A stretch of 64,000 bases of DNA from an uncultured Prevotellaceae bacterium (GCA_947165505.1 CAMVAT010000006.1:50738-114737); one strand, 5' to 3'. Positions 16,918 through 25,827 are shown, counted from the stretch's first letter. Notes: a model not told the origin generated them from the letters alone. Translations and numbers: made by a program.

Positions 16918-17763
16918 TTATTTCATTGTTTTCAACCACTCTAAGAACCGGTGTTTCCACTCTCTGGATTCGCTGGTGCCTTTCGCGTCAGACACGCCGA
17001 AGCCATGTCCGCCCGTGGAGTATTGTATATATTGATGCGGCACATGGTGTGCCGTGAGCGCAGAGTCGAGCAGCTCGGCATTGTGCGGATGCACCACCGG
17101 GTCGTCTAGGCAGTTGACCAAGAACACGGGCGGACAGTCGGCTGTCACATGCCTTTCTATCGACAGGCTGTCTTGCAGTCGTTTGTCGCCCTTCTTGTTG
17201 TCGCCCAGCAGTGCCCGCCGTGAGCGCTTGTGCGTGCAGGGTGCCGCCATCGACACCACAGGGTAGATGGCCGCCACGAAGCGTGGCCGCACGGGTGCTG
17301 AGGCCGACAGTGCCACTGACATGACCAGATGTCCGCCTGCCGAGAAGCCCATGGCACCGATGCGGCATGTGTCGATGCCGAACTCCGCGGCCCGCTCCCT
17401 GATCAGTTGTAGCGTTCTGGTCAGGTCGTCTTGCGGGTCCGGGTATCGGTTGCCCCGGAAGAGATACCTGAAACGGGTGATGAAGGCCGGCACATACGCC
17501 GTGCGGTATCTCAGCACAAAAGCGGAGATGCCCTGCTGGTTGAGCCATTGCGCCACCTCAGTGCCTTCGGTCTGCATGTCGTGCCAGAAGTAGCTGCCTC
17601 CGGGACACACCACGACGGCCATGTTGCCCTGGCCCGGCACCAGATAGGGTGTCAGCTGCACCCGCTTCGTGCCGGTGCCCTCCCAGATGTTGATCTGCAC
17701 GTGCAAGGCTGGCATGAAGCAGCACCATAGTGCCCATAGGATGATGGCTATGCGTTTATACAT
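16918..17763 (-). CDS. Secreted alpha/beta hydrolase (acetyl-esterase-like)
   Basis: 281 residues from ATG 17763. The longer frame to 17880 is rejected because MYKRIAIILWALWCCFMPALH is an evident signal peptide. Features of an esterase are CPGGSYFWHD (oxyanion hole), GFSAGGHL (nucleophile Ser in GxSxG), CLDDPVV (acid) and GGHGFG (catalytic His). The gene overlaps the preceding glycosyltransferase-acyltransferase gene by eight bases. Export plus position suggest it trims an acyl or acetyl group from the operon product in the periplasm; that role is inference. Confidence 0.82.
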   Translation of the reverse strand: MYKRIAIILWALWCCFMPALHVQINIWEGTGTKRVQLTPYLVPGQGNMAVVVCPGGSYFWHDMQTEGTEVAQWLNQQGISAFVLRYRTAYVPAFITRFRYLFRGNRYPDPQDDLTRTLQLIRERAAEFGIDTCRIGAMGFSAGGHLVMSVALSASAPVRPRFVAAIYPVVSMAAPCTHKRSRRALLGDNKKGDKRLQDSLSIERHVTADCPPVFLVNCLDDPVVHPHNAELLDSALTAHHVPHQYIQYSTGGHGFGVSDAKGTSESREWKHRFLEWLKTMK

Positions 17764-19261
17764 CTTGTTCGATACGGTTACATAAATTTTCATAGACACG
17801 CTCATAGTGGTGGCGCATCGCCGATGCTTGTTGGCGGAGGCTGCCCGCGGCAGCCTGTTGGTCGGGTGTGAAGCGCGCACCCACCTCGATGTGGATGGGA
17901 CCTTTCCTCAGCGTGTGTTTCTTCTTGGGCAGCACGCGCCCCGGACCGTACAGGTACATGGGCAGGATGTCCAAATGCAGTTGCTCTGCCACGAAGAAGG
18001 CCCCCTGGTGAAAGCGCTGGATGCGGCCGTCGGCAGAGCGTGTGCCTTCGGGGTAGATGGCGATATGGTAGCCGCGGTCGGCCAGGTCACGGAGCTTGGG
18101 CAGAAGCTCCTCCAGTCCGTCGGTGACAGGGTAGAACTCGGCATTGCGGATGATGGCTCCGTAGATGGGGTTGTTCCACACCCATGTGTTGGTCAGAAAC
18201 ACCATCTTGGGCGTGAAGATCAACTGGCACATCAGGTCGAGATGCGACTGGTGGTTGCAGATGATGACCGAGGGGCGCTCGAAATCCTCGCCGCCGGGGT
18301 TGTCGTGCGAGAACCGTGTGCCGGGTATGCCGATGCGGAACATCAGGGTGCGGGCGAAGCGGTGGATGACCTTGTGTATGTTGAGCCGTTTGCGCTCGCT
18401 CATCCTCCCGACCTTGGCATACAGCCAGACGGCAGGCGACAATATCAGCATGATGACCACCACGGCGAAGAGGATGGCCAAGAGCGTGCGCCCGTATCGG
18501 GCCAGCCAACGCCAGAGGCGCAGCGGCAGACCGTAAACCACGGCGAGCACGCAGAGCACCGTGTTGAGCACGCTGATGCGCGCGAAGTCGGCGCCGGGCC
18601 TGAAGTGGCTCACCCGCAACTCGCGCGGCGGGTAATACACATTGATGGGGGTGGAGATGATCTCCACACCATGCCATGAGGCGAACACCAGCAGTTCCAG
18701 TTCCGCCTCGTAGCGTGCGGTGAGCAGCGACAGGCCATGCAGCTTCTTCAGCGGATAGAGGCGGTAGCCCGTCTGCGTGTCGTTCAGCCTCCTGCCTGTC
18801 TGCACCATGAACCAGAAATTAGAGAAATGGTTGGCAAACGTGCTGCCCGAGGAGCGGTCAACGCCCGACAGGTTGCGCTCGCCCACGATCAGCGCCCCGG
18901 GATGTGCTTGGTTGGCCTTGAGAAATAGCGGTATGTCGCTCGGGTAATGCTGTCCGTCGGCATCTATCGTAATGGCGTAGGCAAACCCCATCTCTTTCGC
19001 TTTCTGAAACCCTTTTTTCAGCGCATACCCCTTGCCCCTGTTCCTGTCCAGGTGCACTATGGTGATGCCCTCGATGGCATCGAGCACCTGGCGTGTGTGG
19101 TCGGTGCTGCCGTCGTTGACCACAATCACATCGCGGCAATAGGATGCACACCCCTCGACGACTCCTTGCACGGTGGTGCCGTTGTTGTACGTAGGGATGA
19201 CCACGCAGATGCCGCGTGCGCGCAGTGTATCTTGTGTCGTCTGGTCAGTGTGCGGGTCCAT
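17756..19261 (-). CDS. Bifunctional family 2 glycosyltransferase - lysophospholipid acyltransferase fusion
   Basis: 501 residues from ATG 19261 (an alternative ATG lies at 19282). The N-terminal GT2 domain (about 1-230) shows VVIPTYNNG, VVNDGSTD and DADGQHYPSD, as in dolichyl-phosphate-mannose-synthase-like enzymes. A membrane segment follows near 260-285. The C-terminal PlsC-type acyltransferase has NHQSHLDL at 336-343 and PEGTR at 404-408. A sugar transfer and an acyl transfer are thus tied in one chain, as seen in Bacteroidota aryl-polyene/flexirubin clusters. It would build the lipid anchor of the product at the cytoplasmic membrane. Confidence 0.87.
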   Translation of the reverse strand: MDPHTDQTTQDTLRARGICVVIPTYNNGTTVQGVVEGCASYCRDVIVVNDGSTDHTRQVLDAIEGITIVHLDRNRGKGYALKKGFQKAKEMGFAYAITIDADGQHYPSDIPLFLKANQAHPGALIVGERNLSGVDRSSGSTFANHFSNFWFMVQTGRRLNDTQTGYRLYPLKKLHGLSLLTARYEAELELLVFASWHGVEIISTPINVYYPPRELRVSHFRPGADFARISVLNTVLCVLAVVYGLPLRLWRWLARYGRTLLAILFAVVVIMLILSPAVWLYAKVGRMSERKRLNIHKVIHRFARTLMFRIGIPGTRFSHDNPGGEDFERPSVIICNHQSHLDLMCQLIFTPKMVFLTNTWVWNNPIYGAIIRNAEFYPVTDGLEELLPKLRDLADRGYHIAIYPEGTRSADGRIQRFHQGAFFVAEQLHLDILPMYLYGPGRVLPKKKHTLRKGPIHIEVGARFTPDQQAAAGSLRQQASAMRHHYERVYENLCNRIEQDV

Positions 19262-19271
19262 ATTTCTCTGT

Positions 19272-19625
19272 TTATTTAGCAATCAGGCAGCAGCCGGCGA
19301 TGATGAAGGCCACGCCCATCCACTTCGTAGCCGATACCGTCTCGTGAAAGAAGACCATCGCGGCTATCATGCCAAACACATAACTCATGCTAATCATGGG
19401 GTAAGCCAGACTGAAGGGGAAATGCTTGAGGATGTAAATCCAGAGCAGCGACCCCAAGCCGAAGCAGACACCCGAGGCTGCCAACTGCCAGTTGACCAGC
19501 AGACTGCCCCAAAACGCCTTCGTCCACCCGAACGGCGGCAACTTGACCAGGGCGAACTTCAGGAAGACCTGACAGCCCGTGAGCAGCAGACTTTGCAGGA
19601 TGGCAAGAGGGATTATTTTCCACAT
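19272..19625 (-). CDS. Small DMT/EamA-type membrane permease
   Basis: 117 residues from ATG 19625 (the longer frame upstream is out-of-frame shadow of the KS gene). Four membrane helices are visible: IIPLAILQSLLLTGCQVFL, WQLAASGVCFGLGSLLWIYIL, AYPMISMSYVFGMIAAMVFF and WMGVAFIIAGCCLIAK. This is the small-multidrug-resistance/EmrE-like half-size plan, related to ArnE/F-type lipid-sugar flippases. It overlaps the upstream KS gene by 13 bases. A flippase role for a lipid-linked intermediate is plausible from the neighbours but not demonstrated. Confidence 0.8.
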   Translation of the reverse strand: MWKIIPLAILQSLLLTGCQVFLKFALVKLPPFGWTKAFWGSLLVNWQLAASGVCFGLGSLLWIYILKHFPFSLAYPMISMSYVFGMIAAMVFFHETVSATKWMGVAFIIAGCCLIAK

Positions 19626-21394
19626 GACAAGACGATGGCTATAGAGTGAACGGTGGGTATGTCGGTAACGCCCAATGACTGCATCAGGCTGCGGAACAGA
19701 GGGGTGGATTCGTCGTGGCATCCCACCAGCACGGTGTGGCACACGCCCCGCCTGAGCAGCAGGTGCGCGTCGCGCAGCGCCCAGTGGAGCGACCTGTCGC
19801 CTTGCGAGTAGGTCATATTGTAACCGTGGCAATGGGTCTTGATGGCGATGGTGCTGCCTAGGGTGTTGTGGGTGCTCTGCATGAAATAGGTGGGCTTGAG
19901 CATCTCCTCGCCTTCCTCATATATCTGTTGGAGCAGCCGCTCGCTGTTTTCCAGACATCCCCAGGCTGTGCCCGTGATGATGGCGTCGGGCGATGCGATG
20001 CCTGCCGCCTCCAGGGCCTTCAGCGAAGAGAGCAACGTGCTTTTCATCAACGTGCCCATCCTGCGGGTCTCCAGCGGTTTGACGTAGCGGCGGATGTCTG
20101 TCAGCTCTTCTTCCGACGACAGCTCTACCCGTGCGAGCACACGGATGTCGTCTTCTGAGTATTTGAAATAGGGCTCGTCGAAGTCTGCGGATTTGCTGAG
20201 GGAAAACACCAGCGAGGTGTCGTTGCCGCCAAACCCGAACGAGTTGCACAGCACATGTCGCAGCGGATAGTCTTGCACTCCCATCGTTGGTTGTATGCCG
20301 TCGGGCATGGGGGTGTTCCATCCCAGGTTGGCCGGCACCATCTGGTGGCGTAGCGCAAGCAGGCTGATGACCGCCTCGATGGCTCCCGAGGCGCTGGTGG
20401 CATGGCCGGTGAATGACTTCGTGCTGGACACCAGCGGCATGTCGGCGCCGAAGACACGCTTGAGGGCACGGCTCTCGGAGAGGTCGTTGTTGGGTGTGCC
20501 CGTGCCGTGGGCATTGACGTATTGAATGTCGGAGGGTTGCAGATGAGCCATCTGCAGTGCCTCGTGCATGGCCAGGAAAGCCCCTTCGCCGTCGTCAGAC
20601 GAGGCCGTCTGGTGAAAGGCGTCGCACGCATTGCCGTAGCCTGAGAGGAAGGCATGCACGGGTGTGTCTGTCTGCCGGGCCAGTTCTTCTGATTCGAGCA
20701 CGACGTAGGCCGCGCCTTCGCCCAGGTTCAGGCCCGCCCTGTCGGCATCAAACGGCCGGCATGGCTCCGTGTCGGTGATCATCAGCGACCGGAAGCCGTT
20801 GAGATGAAAGAGCGACAGCGCCTCGCTGCCTCCTGCCACCACGATGTCGGCCTCGCCAGCCTGGATGAGGTTGGCCCCCAGAATCAGCGCATTGGCAGCC
20901 GACGAGCAGGCCGTGGAGATGGTGGTATAGTCAGAGAAGAGTGCGAAATAGTCAGCGATGGCCTGTGTGGAACTGCCCGGGTCGTGGTGCTTCAGACAGT
21001 CGGTCGGACCCTGTCCTGCGAGAAACGCTCCGAAGTGCCTCTCGGTCAGGTCCATCCCCCCGACGGTCGTCCCGGAGACGAGCACGACCCGCAATCCGGG
21101 GCGCAGGACCATCGCTTGGCGCACCTTGGCGTCGGTCAGGGCTTGACGCACCGCCCAGAGGCCCATCAGCACCGTGCGGCTGGTCTCACACTCCGCCGCG
21201 ATGTCCAACGCCGCCTTCATCTCATCGTCAGACAACTTGACCTCGCCCACAGGCAGTTCGCGGTGCGTGGAGCGCAGATGCCGCATCCGGCCTATCCCCG
21301 TCTTGCCTTCTCTCAGGGATTGCAAGACGGCAGCCGTGTCGTTGCCGATGGCCGATATGATACCTTCGCCCGTGATGACGATGTTCTTGCCCAT
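19613..21394 (-). CDS. Beta-ketoacyl-ACP synthase with a C-terminal second KS-like domain
   Basis: 593 residues from ATG 21394 (MGKNIVITGEG). The first about 410 residues are a complete FabF-type KS with the C-H-H triad: TACSSAA (C163), NAHGTGT (H296) and SFTGHATS (H331). The final about 170 residues (AIITGTAWGCLENSERLLQQIYEEGEE, STHNTLGSTIAIKTHCHGYNMTYS) resemble an incomplete KS N-terminal domain without a catalytic triad, as in the Ketoacyl-synt_2 family found in aryl-polyene loci. It would elongate the polyene or acyl chain on one of the nearby ACPs. Confidence 0.87.
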   Translation of the reverse strand: MGKNIVITGEGIISAIGNDTAAVLQSLREGKTGIGRMRHLRSTHRELPVGEVKLSDDEMKAALDIAAECETSRTVLMGLWAVRQALTDAKVRQAMVLRPGLRVVLVSGTTVGGMDLTERHFGAFLAGQGPTDCLKHHDPGSSTQAIADYFALFSDYTTISTACSSAANALILGANLIQAGEADIVVAGGSEALSLFHLNGFRSLMITDTEPCRPFDADRAGLNLGEGAAYVVLESEELARQTDTPVHAFLSGYGNACDAFHQTASSDDGEGAFLAMHEALQMAHLQPSDIQYVNAHGTGTPNNDLSESRALKRVFGADMPLVSSTKSFTGHATSASGAIEAVISLLALRHQMVPANLGWNTPMPDGIQPTMGVQDYPLRHVLCNSFGFGGNDTSLVFSLSKSADFDEPYFKYSEDDIRVLARVELSSEEELTDIRRYVKPLETRRMGTLMKSTLLSSLKALEAAGIASPDAIITGTAWGCLENSERLLQQIYEEGEEMLKPTYFMQSTHNTLGSTIAIKTHCHGYNMTYSQGDRSLHWALRDAHLLLRRGVCHTVLVGCHDESTPLFRSLMQSLGVTDIPTVHSIAIVLSCGK

Positions 21395-21416
21395 GATGTT
21401 TGCGTCGTATGGTTGG

Positions 21417-21674
21417 TTATTTTGTGCGATGAGCGCCCACGTACTCAGCCATCGTCCTGATGTTCTTGAAGATGGCTTTACCCTCGGCGGGGTTGGCCAG
21501 TTTGATGCCATAGTCTTTCTCAAGCAAGACAATCAGTTCCAGGGCGTCGATGCTGTCAAGACCCAGTCCCTCGCCGAAGAGGGCGGCATCCGCATCGATG
21601 TCGTCGGGTGTCATCTCCTCGAGGTTGAGCACGTCGATGATTTTCGTTTTTAATTCTAAAATGAGATTCTCCAT
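21417..21674 (-). CDS. Acyl carrier protein (operon ACP 2)
   Basis: 85 residues from ATG 21674 (MENLILELKTK), with a possible start seven codons earlier at 21695 that overlaps the upstream gene. The phosphopantetheine motif GLGLDSIDALEL places Ser at 41. It lies between the two KS fusion genes and is their natural substrate carrier. Confidence 0.87.
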   Translation of the reverse strand: MENLILELKTKIIDVLNLEEMTPDDIDADAALFGEGLGLDSIDALELIVLLEKDYGIKLANPAEGKAIFKNIRTMAEYVGAHRTK

Positions 21675-21687
21675 ATTGATATAGTTG

Positions 21688-23433
21688 TCATTCAATGATT
21701 TTAAAATCTGCTGTCAGCGAGCCGCCGGGTTCTGCATCCAACCATCCTGTCACGATGCTGGTGGTCGAGGGGTCGAGTGCGGATGCCATGACGATGCGCC
21801 TCATCTGTTCGTCGTCGCGCTCGGGAAGAATGAAAAACGAGGTCTCACCGTAATAGTGATGGCGGATGGCTATCTCGCCCGCGACGATGTTGGGCAGGGT
21901 ATAGACAAACAACGAGGGACTTGGGAAAAAATTGTCCCTGTCGCCGATCGTCTTCGCATATTTCAGGTCGGTAGCCCATGATGATGAGCGGTTGAACAGG
22001 ATGACAGCCCTGTGGTCGGTATCTTTCGGCGACGGACGGTCGTCACCGCTCTCGGCCTGCAGCAATAGTTCAGAGGCGACAAATCCCAGTTGGCTCAGCG
22101 TGTCCATCTTGTAAAACTTCGGGTAATCGCCGATATACCGCTTGTAAATGGCGGTGAGCAGGGGCGTGTCGGCGTCAGCCGCTATCGACAGCGGCTGTCC
22201 ATCTACCGACACCTGGCCGTGGGTGATGATCACGTGGTGTGTCACCTTGCCGCTGAGCGTGCTGTGGTGGCTGGGTCGCACGGCCTTCGCTTTCGATACC
22301 AGCAACGAGGCATTATTGCCGCCAAAACCCGAAATCATCTTGATCAACTGCTGTTTGTCTGTCGGTTGGTTGTCGGCGGCGATGCGTATATTGCCCGAGA
22401 CACCGCGCTCCTCAAAGTTCTTCGTGCCGATGATGAGGTGGTGGTCGATGGCCCGCATGGTCAGGATGGTCTCCATGATGCCGGCTGCCCCCAGGGTGTG
22501 TCCGAAATAGCCTTTGTATGAATTGACGGGTATGGCCGACAGTCCTGCCCGTGTGATGGCCACCGACTCCATCTGGTCGTTGAACAGCGTGGCGGTGCCA
22601 TGCGCATTGATGACAGCGATGTCGTCGGCACACACGTCTTCTGCCACGGCTGTCAAGGTGCGGTATGCCCCCTCGCCGTTTTTTGAAGGCGCGCTGATAT
22701 GGCAGGCATCATTTCTGACGGCTCCCTGCACGATGTGCCAGCCGCCGTCGCTCAAGCCCGTCTGTGGGTCTTTGCTCAGGACGACCGTGGCGGCGGCCTC
22801 GCCCAGGTTCATGCCTGTGCGCTCCATGTCGAACGGCCTGCAGGGTGTGGCCGACATCGCCTTGAGCGAATAGAAACCCGACGCGATGAACAGGCCCAGG
22901 CACTCGGCACCGCACACGATGGCATGGTCGTAGGCTCCCGACTCGATGAGGCGCGCTCCCAGAATCAATGCCGACACCCCCGAGATGCAGGCGTTGCACG
23001 CTACGATGGGCGTGGATGCCATGCCCAGGATGGCGGCTATCTTCGCGGCCGAGTGGCCGGGCAGCCATGTCTGCGTTTCGTCATGTTGTTCGCAGAGCCT
23101 CCCCGCATTTCCCTTGGTGGTGCTGAGGATGAGCGCCACCCTCGGGCTCGACGCGTTGACCGTGGCCTGCGCCAGGGCACGCCTGATGGAGCACAGCGCC
23201 ATCGACTCGAAAGCCGTCGGGGCAGCCGCGCCGCCCGTGCGATGGTGCCGACACTCCTGCGCCATGTGCTCATGCTGTTGTGGCGTGAACAAAGAGGCGC
23301 ACAAAGGCTCGGGCATGTCCCACAGCTTGGGGTATGTCTTCAGGGCAGACACACCTGCTGCCACAGCGCTCAGGTTCTGCTCTGTGGTTTCGCCCAAAGG
23401 CGACAGGATGTTGTCTGCTATGATATAGGTCAT
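21688..23433 (-). CDS. Beta-ketoacyl synthase-like protein with a C-terminal KS-like extension
   Basis: 581 residues from ATG 23433 (the frame's earlier codon at 23442 is TTG). A KS domain carries C149 (NACISG), H278 (NAHGTAT) and H312 (YFGHTLGAAG), so the catalytic triad is present, though its active-site neighbourhood differs from FabF. The C-terminal about 170 residues (AVILFNRSSSWATDLKYAK, NIVAGEIAIRHHYYGETSFF) look like a second, triad-free KS half. Both KS genes of this operon share this design and may work as a heterodimer similar to a KS/chain-length-factor pair. Confidence 0.82.
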   Translation of the reverse strand: MTYIIADNILSPLGETTEQNLSAVAAGVSALKTYPKLWDMPEPLCASLFTPQQHEHMAQECRHHRTGGAAAPTAFESMALCSIRRALAQATVNASSPRVALILSTTKGNAGRLCEQHDETQTWLPGHSAAKIAAILGMASTPIVACNACISGVSALILGARLIESGAYDHAIVCGAECLGLFIASGFYSLKAMSATPCRPFDMERTGMNLGEAAATVVLSKDPQTGLSDGGWHIVQGAVRNDACHISAPSKNGEGAYRTLTAVAEDVCADDIAVINAHGTATLFNDQMESVAITRAGLSAIPVNSYKGYFGHTLGAAGIMETILTMRAIDHHLIIGTKNFEERGVSGNIRIAADNQPTDKQQLIKMISGFGGNNASLLVSKAKAVRPSHHSTLSGKVTHHVIITHGQVSVDGQPLSIAADADTPLLTAIYKRYIGDYPKFYKMDTLSQLGFVASELLLQAESGDDRPSPKDTDHRAVILFNRSSSWATDLKYAKTIGDRDNFFPSPSLFVYTLPNIVAGEIAIRHHYYGETSFFILPERDDEQMRRIVMASALDPSTTSIVTGWLDAEPGGSLTADFKIIE

Positions 23434-23469
23434 TTTCTGCAATCGTCAAAAAAGGTGAATCTGCACCCC

Positions 23470-24348
23470 TCAGGTCCAGAAGTCGAAGAAATTATACCAT
23501 TGGGTGGGATACATGCGCACCATCCGCTCCAGTTCCTCGACATACAGGGCCGACAGCTGCTGTATCTGCGCCTGTCGTGAGGCGCTCTTGTCGTAGCGCA
23601 GGGGCGTGACGTAGATGGTGTAGGCTTTGCTGGCGGTCTTCATCACGTTCACCGCCACGACATCCAGTGCGCGCATGGTCGCCACGCGGAAGGGACCCTG
23701 CGGAAACTTCGCCTTCCCGCCCAGAAAATCGTGCTCGACATATTTGAGAGAGCCGATCATCCTGTCCGAAGGCATACTGACAATCTCGCCACGGCCGATG
23801 GCCTGGTCTATCAGATAGAGGTGGCTCATGTCGCTCTTGATGGGAATCATGCGGATGTGGGTCGAAGAGAACATCTTGGCCCTGTTGAGCATCACCGACT
23901 CCTTTTCGCCAAAGAACACCAGTGCGTTGAAGGGCTTCTGCTCAGCCACCAGACTATACCCGGCTATTTCGTAATTGCCGATGTGCGCGCTGAGTTGGAT
24001 GAAGGCAGGCTGCTGGGTGGCCAGCGTCTGGAAATGTTCGTATCCCTCCACGTCGATCTTGAATTTCTTGCCGGCATACATGGCGAATTTATCAATCACT
24101 ACTTGGCTGAACAGGTAATGGTTGGCATACGTCTTCCTGATGGCCTTCCATGCGGAATAGCCGAAGTGGCGGCGGAAGAAGCGGTAGATGATTTTGCCGC
24201 TGGGATTGACGATGAGGCAGACCGGCACCACAAAAACAGCCACAAAGACGTACAGACATCGCACATCAATGTAGCGGAGCAGGCGGATGAGCCATCGGTG
24301 CATCCATCCGTTGCCATACGTCGTGCCTTTCCACTTCTGCTCGTCCAT
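23470..24348 (-). CDS. LpxL/HtrB-like lysophospholipid acyltransferase
   Basis: 292 residues with an N-terminal membrane anchor (about 30-47) and the HX4[DE] acyltransferase motif HIGNYE (H122, E127). The segments FGEKESVMLNRAKMF and MPSDRMIGS match the lipid A secondary acyltransferase family. It would move an acyl group from ACP to a lipid-like acceptor at the inner membrane. It ends 36 bases before the KS gene and begins 3 bases after the stop of the ACP gene upstream. Confidence 0.85.
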   Translation of the reverse strand: MDEQKWKGTTYGNGWMHRWLIRLLRYIDVRCLYVFVAVFVVPVCLIVNPSGKIIYRFFRRHFGYSAWKAIRKTYANHYLFSQVVIDKFAMYAGKKFKIDVEGYEHFQTLATQQPAFIQLSAHIGNYEIAGYSLVAEQKPFNALVFFGEKESVMLNRAKMFSSTHIRMIPIKSDMSHLYLIDQAIGRGEIVSMPSDRMIGSLKYVEHDFLGGKAKFPQGPFRVATMRALDVVAVNVMKTASKAYTIYVTPLRYDKSASRQAQIQQLSALYVEELERMVRMYPTQWYNFFDFWT

Positions 24349-24350
24349 GT

Positions 24351-24632
24351 CTAATCGTTGTTGGACGATACGGTCTGCGGTGCGTGCTGCGCCAACTTAT
24401 TCTCTATGAAGTCGTGAAACGCTCCTAAGGTCTTCACGCCCGTCATCTCTTGCGGTTGGATGCGGAACCCGAAACTCCTTTGCACAAAAGCCACGATATC
24501 GACAATGTCGAGACTGTCGATGCCCAAGTCGTTTTTCAAGGCCGCATCCGGGGCTATACGCTCCTCGTCGATCTCTAACTCTTCAATGAGAAATGTTCTT
24601 ATTTCGTCTTCTATTACTTGTCTTGTCTTCAT
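24351..24632 (-). CDS. Acyl carrier protein (operon ACP 1)
   Basis: 93 residues from ATG 24632 (MKTRQVIEDEIRTFL). The attachment motif LGIDSLDIVDIV gives Ser40. It starts just downstream of the methyltransferase gene and belongs to the same operon. The three ACPs in the cluster are clearly different from each other, suggesting separate jobs (starter loading, elongation, acyl transfer). Confidence 0.85.
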   Translation of the reverse strand: MKTRQVIEDEIRTFLIEELEIDEERIAPDAALKNDLGIDSLDIVDIVAFVQRSFGFRIQPQEMTGVKTLGAFHDFIENKLAQHAPQTVSSNND

Positions 24633-24651
24633 GTTCGAATGGGTTATGCTC

Positions 24652-25776
24652 TCACTTGCACTCATTGTTGTTGGGCGCTTTTTTACATACGATGATGGAA
24701 TGTCCCTGTCCCAAGTGGTCGTGTATCTGCTCTATCTCTAAGCCTGCGCGCCGGATGCACGCTGCCATGTCGTCGGTGTGGTACATCTTGGAATTGCCGT
24801 TGGCGATGGCCGTGAAGTACAGGCTCGTCATGGTCAGACAGAAGGCTGCCGGTTCGAAGCGCTGACGGTCCCAGAGCGTCTCCATGATGAAGAGGCGTGT
24901 CGTGTCTGTCATCACTTCGCGAGCGCGTGCGAGGATGCTCACAATCTCGTCTGTGCTGAAGCAGTCGAGAAACTGGCTCATCCAGATGGCATCGAGCTTT
25001 CCGTCGGGAGCGGGGAAGCGGGCCTCGTGGTCGAGGATGTTGATGCCCCGTCCGCTGATTCTGTCGGCGCCGGACTTGCCTTTGATGTTGGCGCGCATCA
25101 TCTCTATCTGCTGTGGCAGGTCGAGGATGGTGACCTGCGCCTCGGCCTGGTATGCCACGCACTGCAGCGCCCACTTGCCCGTATTGCCCCCAACATCGTA
25201 GAGCGTGCGCACCTGGTGCACGTCGAAGACGATTTTGAGCGCTTCGGGAAATGACGAGTCGCTATAGAAATGGTCGAAGGCGAACCAGCTCTTCTGCACT
25301 TGGGGCGGCAACTCAGCGAGACCTTCATAGACCGTAGGCCAGGCGCCAAAATGCCGGAGTCCCTCTGGGCGGCCGTTCAGCAACGACTCTTCCAGATGGA
25401 ACCATCCCTCGTAGTTGACATCGTGGTTGAAGTCGATATTGACGCGTGTGGCGGGGTCTTTGAGCAGGAACCAGCCGGTCTTGGAGATGGTATAGCGCTC
25501 GGTGTCGGGGTCAACCAAGATGGTGCCGATCGTGAGCGAGGCCTCCAACAGGCATTTGACGGCATACGGCGAAAGCTTTGTCTGCTCCGTGATCTCGCTG
25601 GCCGTCAATCCCTCTTTGGAGTCGCGGATGAGGTCGAGGATGCCGAACTTAATCATCAGGCGTGAAGCCTGAAAGACGGCGGGTCCCCAAGCGATAAACT
25701 CAGCCAGCCGTTGAGCCTCTCTGGCCGACAGCGTCTCTTGGGTATATTTCTCTATGAGCGAGGGCGATAAATACAT
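24652..25776 (-). CDS. SAM-dependent O-methyltransferase (methyltransferase_2 type)
   Basis: 374 residues from ATG 25776; the frame to 25878 runs through the promoter and is rejected. An N-terminal winged-helix dimerisation domain (LTASEITEQTKLSPYAVKCLLEA) precedes a class I SAM fold with motif I LYDVGGNTGKW near 192-202, VTILDLPQQIEMM after it, and DAIWMSQFLDCFS in the catalytic region. Enzymes of this kind methylate phenolic hydroxyls, which fits an aryl head group. It is the first gene of the operon, 21 bases after the -7 promoter element. Confidence 0.87.
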   Translation of the reverse strand: MYLSPSLIEKYTQETLSAREAQRLAEFIAWGPAVFQASRLMIKFGILDLIRDSKEGLTASEITEQTKLSPYAVKCLLEASLTIGTILVDPDTERYTISKTGWFLLKDPATRVNIDFNHDVNYEGWFHLEESLLNGRPEGLRHFGAWPTVYEGLAELPPQVQKSWFAFDHFYSDSSFPEALKIVFDVHQVRTLYDVGGNTGKWALQCVAYQAEAQVTILDLPQQIEMMRANIKGKSGADRISGRGINILDHEARFPAPDGKLDAIWMSQFLDCFSTDEIVSILARAREVMTDTTRLFIMETLWDRQRFEPAAFCLTMTSLYFTAIANGNSKMYHTDDMAACIRRAGLEIEQIHDHLGQGHSIIVCKKAPNNNECK

Positions 25777-25796
25777 ACTTGACTGATATTTGGGTG

Positions 25797-25827
25797 CAAA
25801 GTTACGAAAAGTCGAGAGGAAAGCAAA
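25797..25827 (-). promoter_or_regulatory. Promoter of the 13-gene aryl-polyene-like operon
   Basis: On the minus strand: TTTG (25827-25824), 19-base spacer, TAACTTTG (25804-25797). It is an exact match to the Bacteroidota consensus and the only clear promoter seen for the block down to 11018. Confidence 0.75.

Noticed and set aside
17807..18679. 290-codon plus-strand frame opposite the GT2-acyltransferase gene
   Set aside because: Shadow of the NHQSHLDL and PEGTR-containing protein; no recognisable domain.
19626..19832. 69-codon N-terminal extension of the DMT permease frame
   Set aside because: It is the out-of-frame shadow of the KS C-terminus; the membrane protein starts at MWKIIPLAIL.
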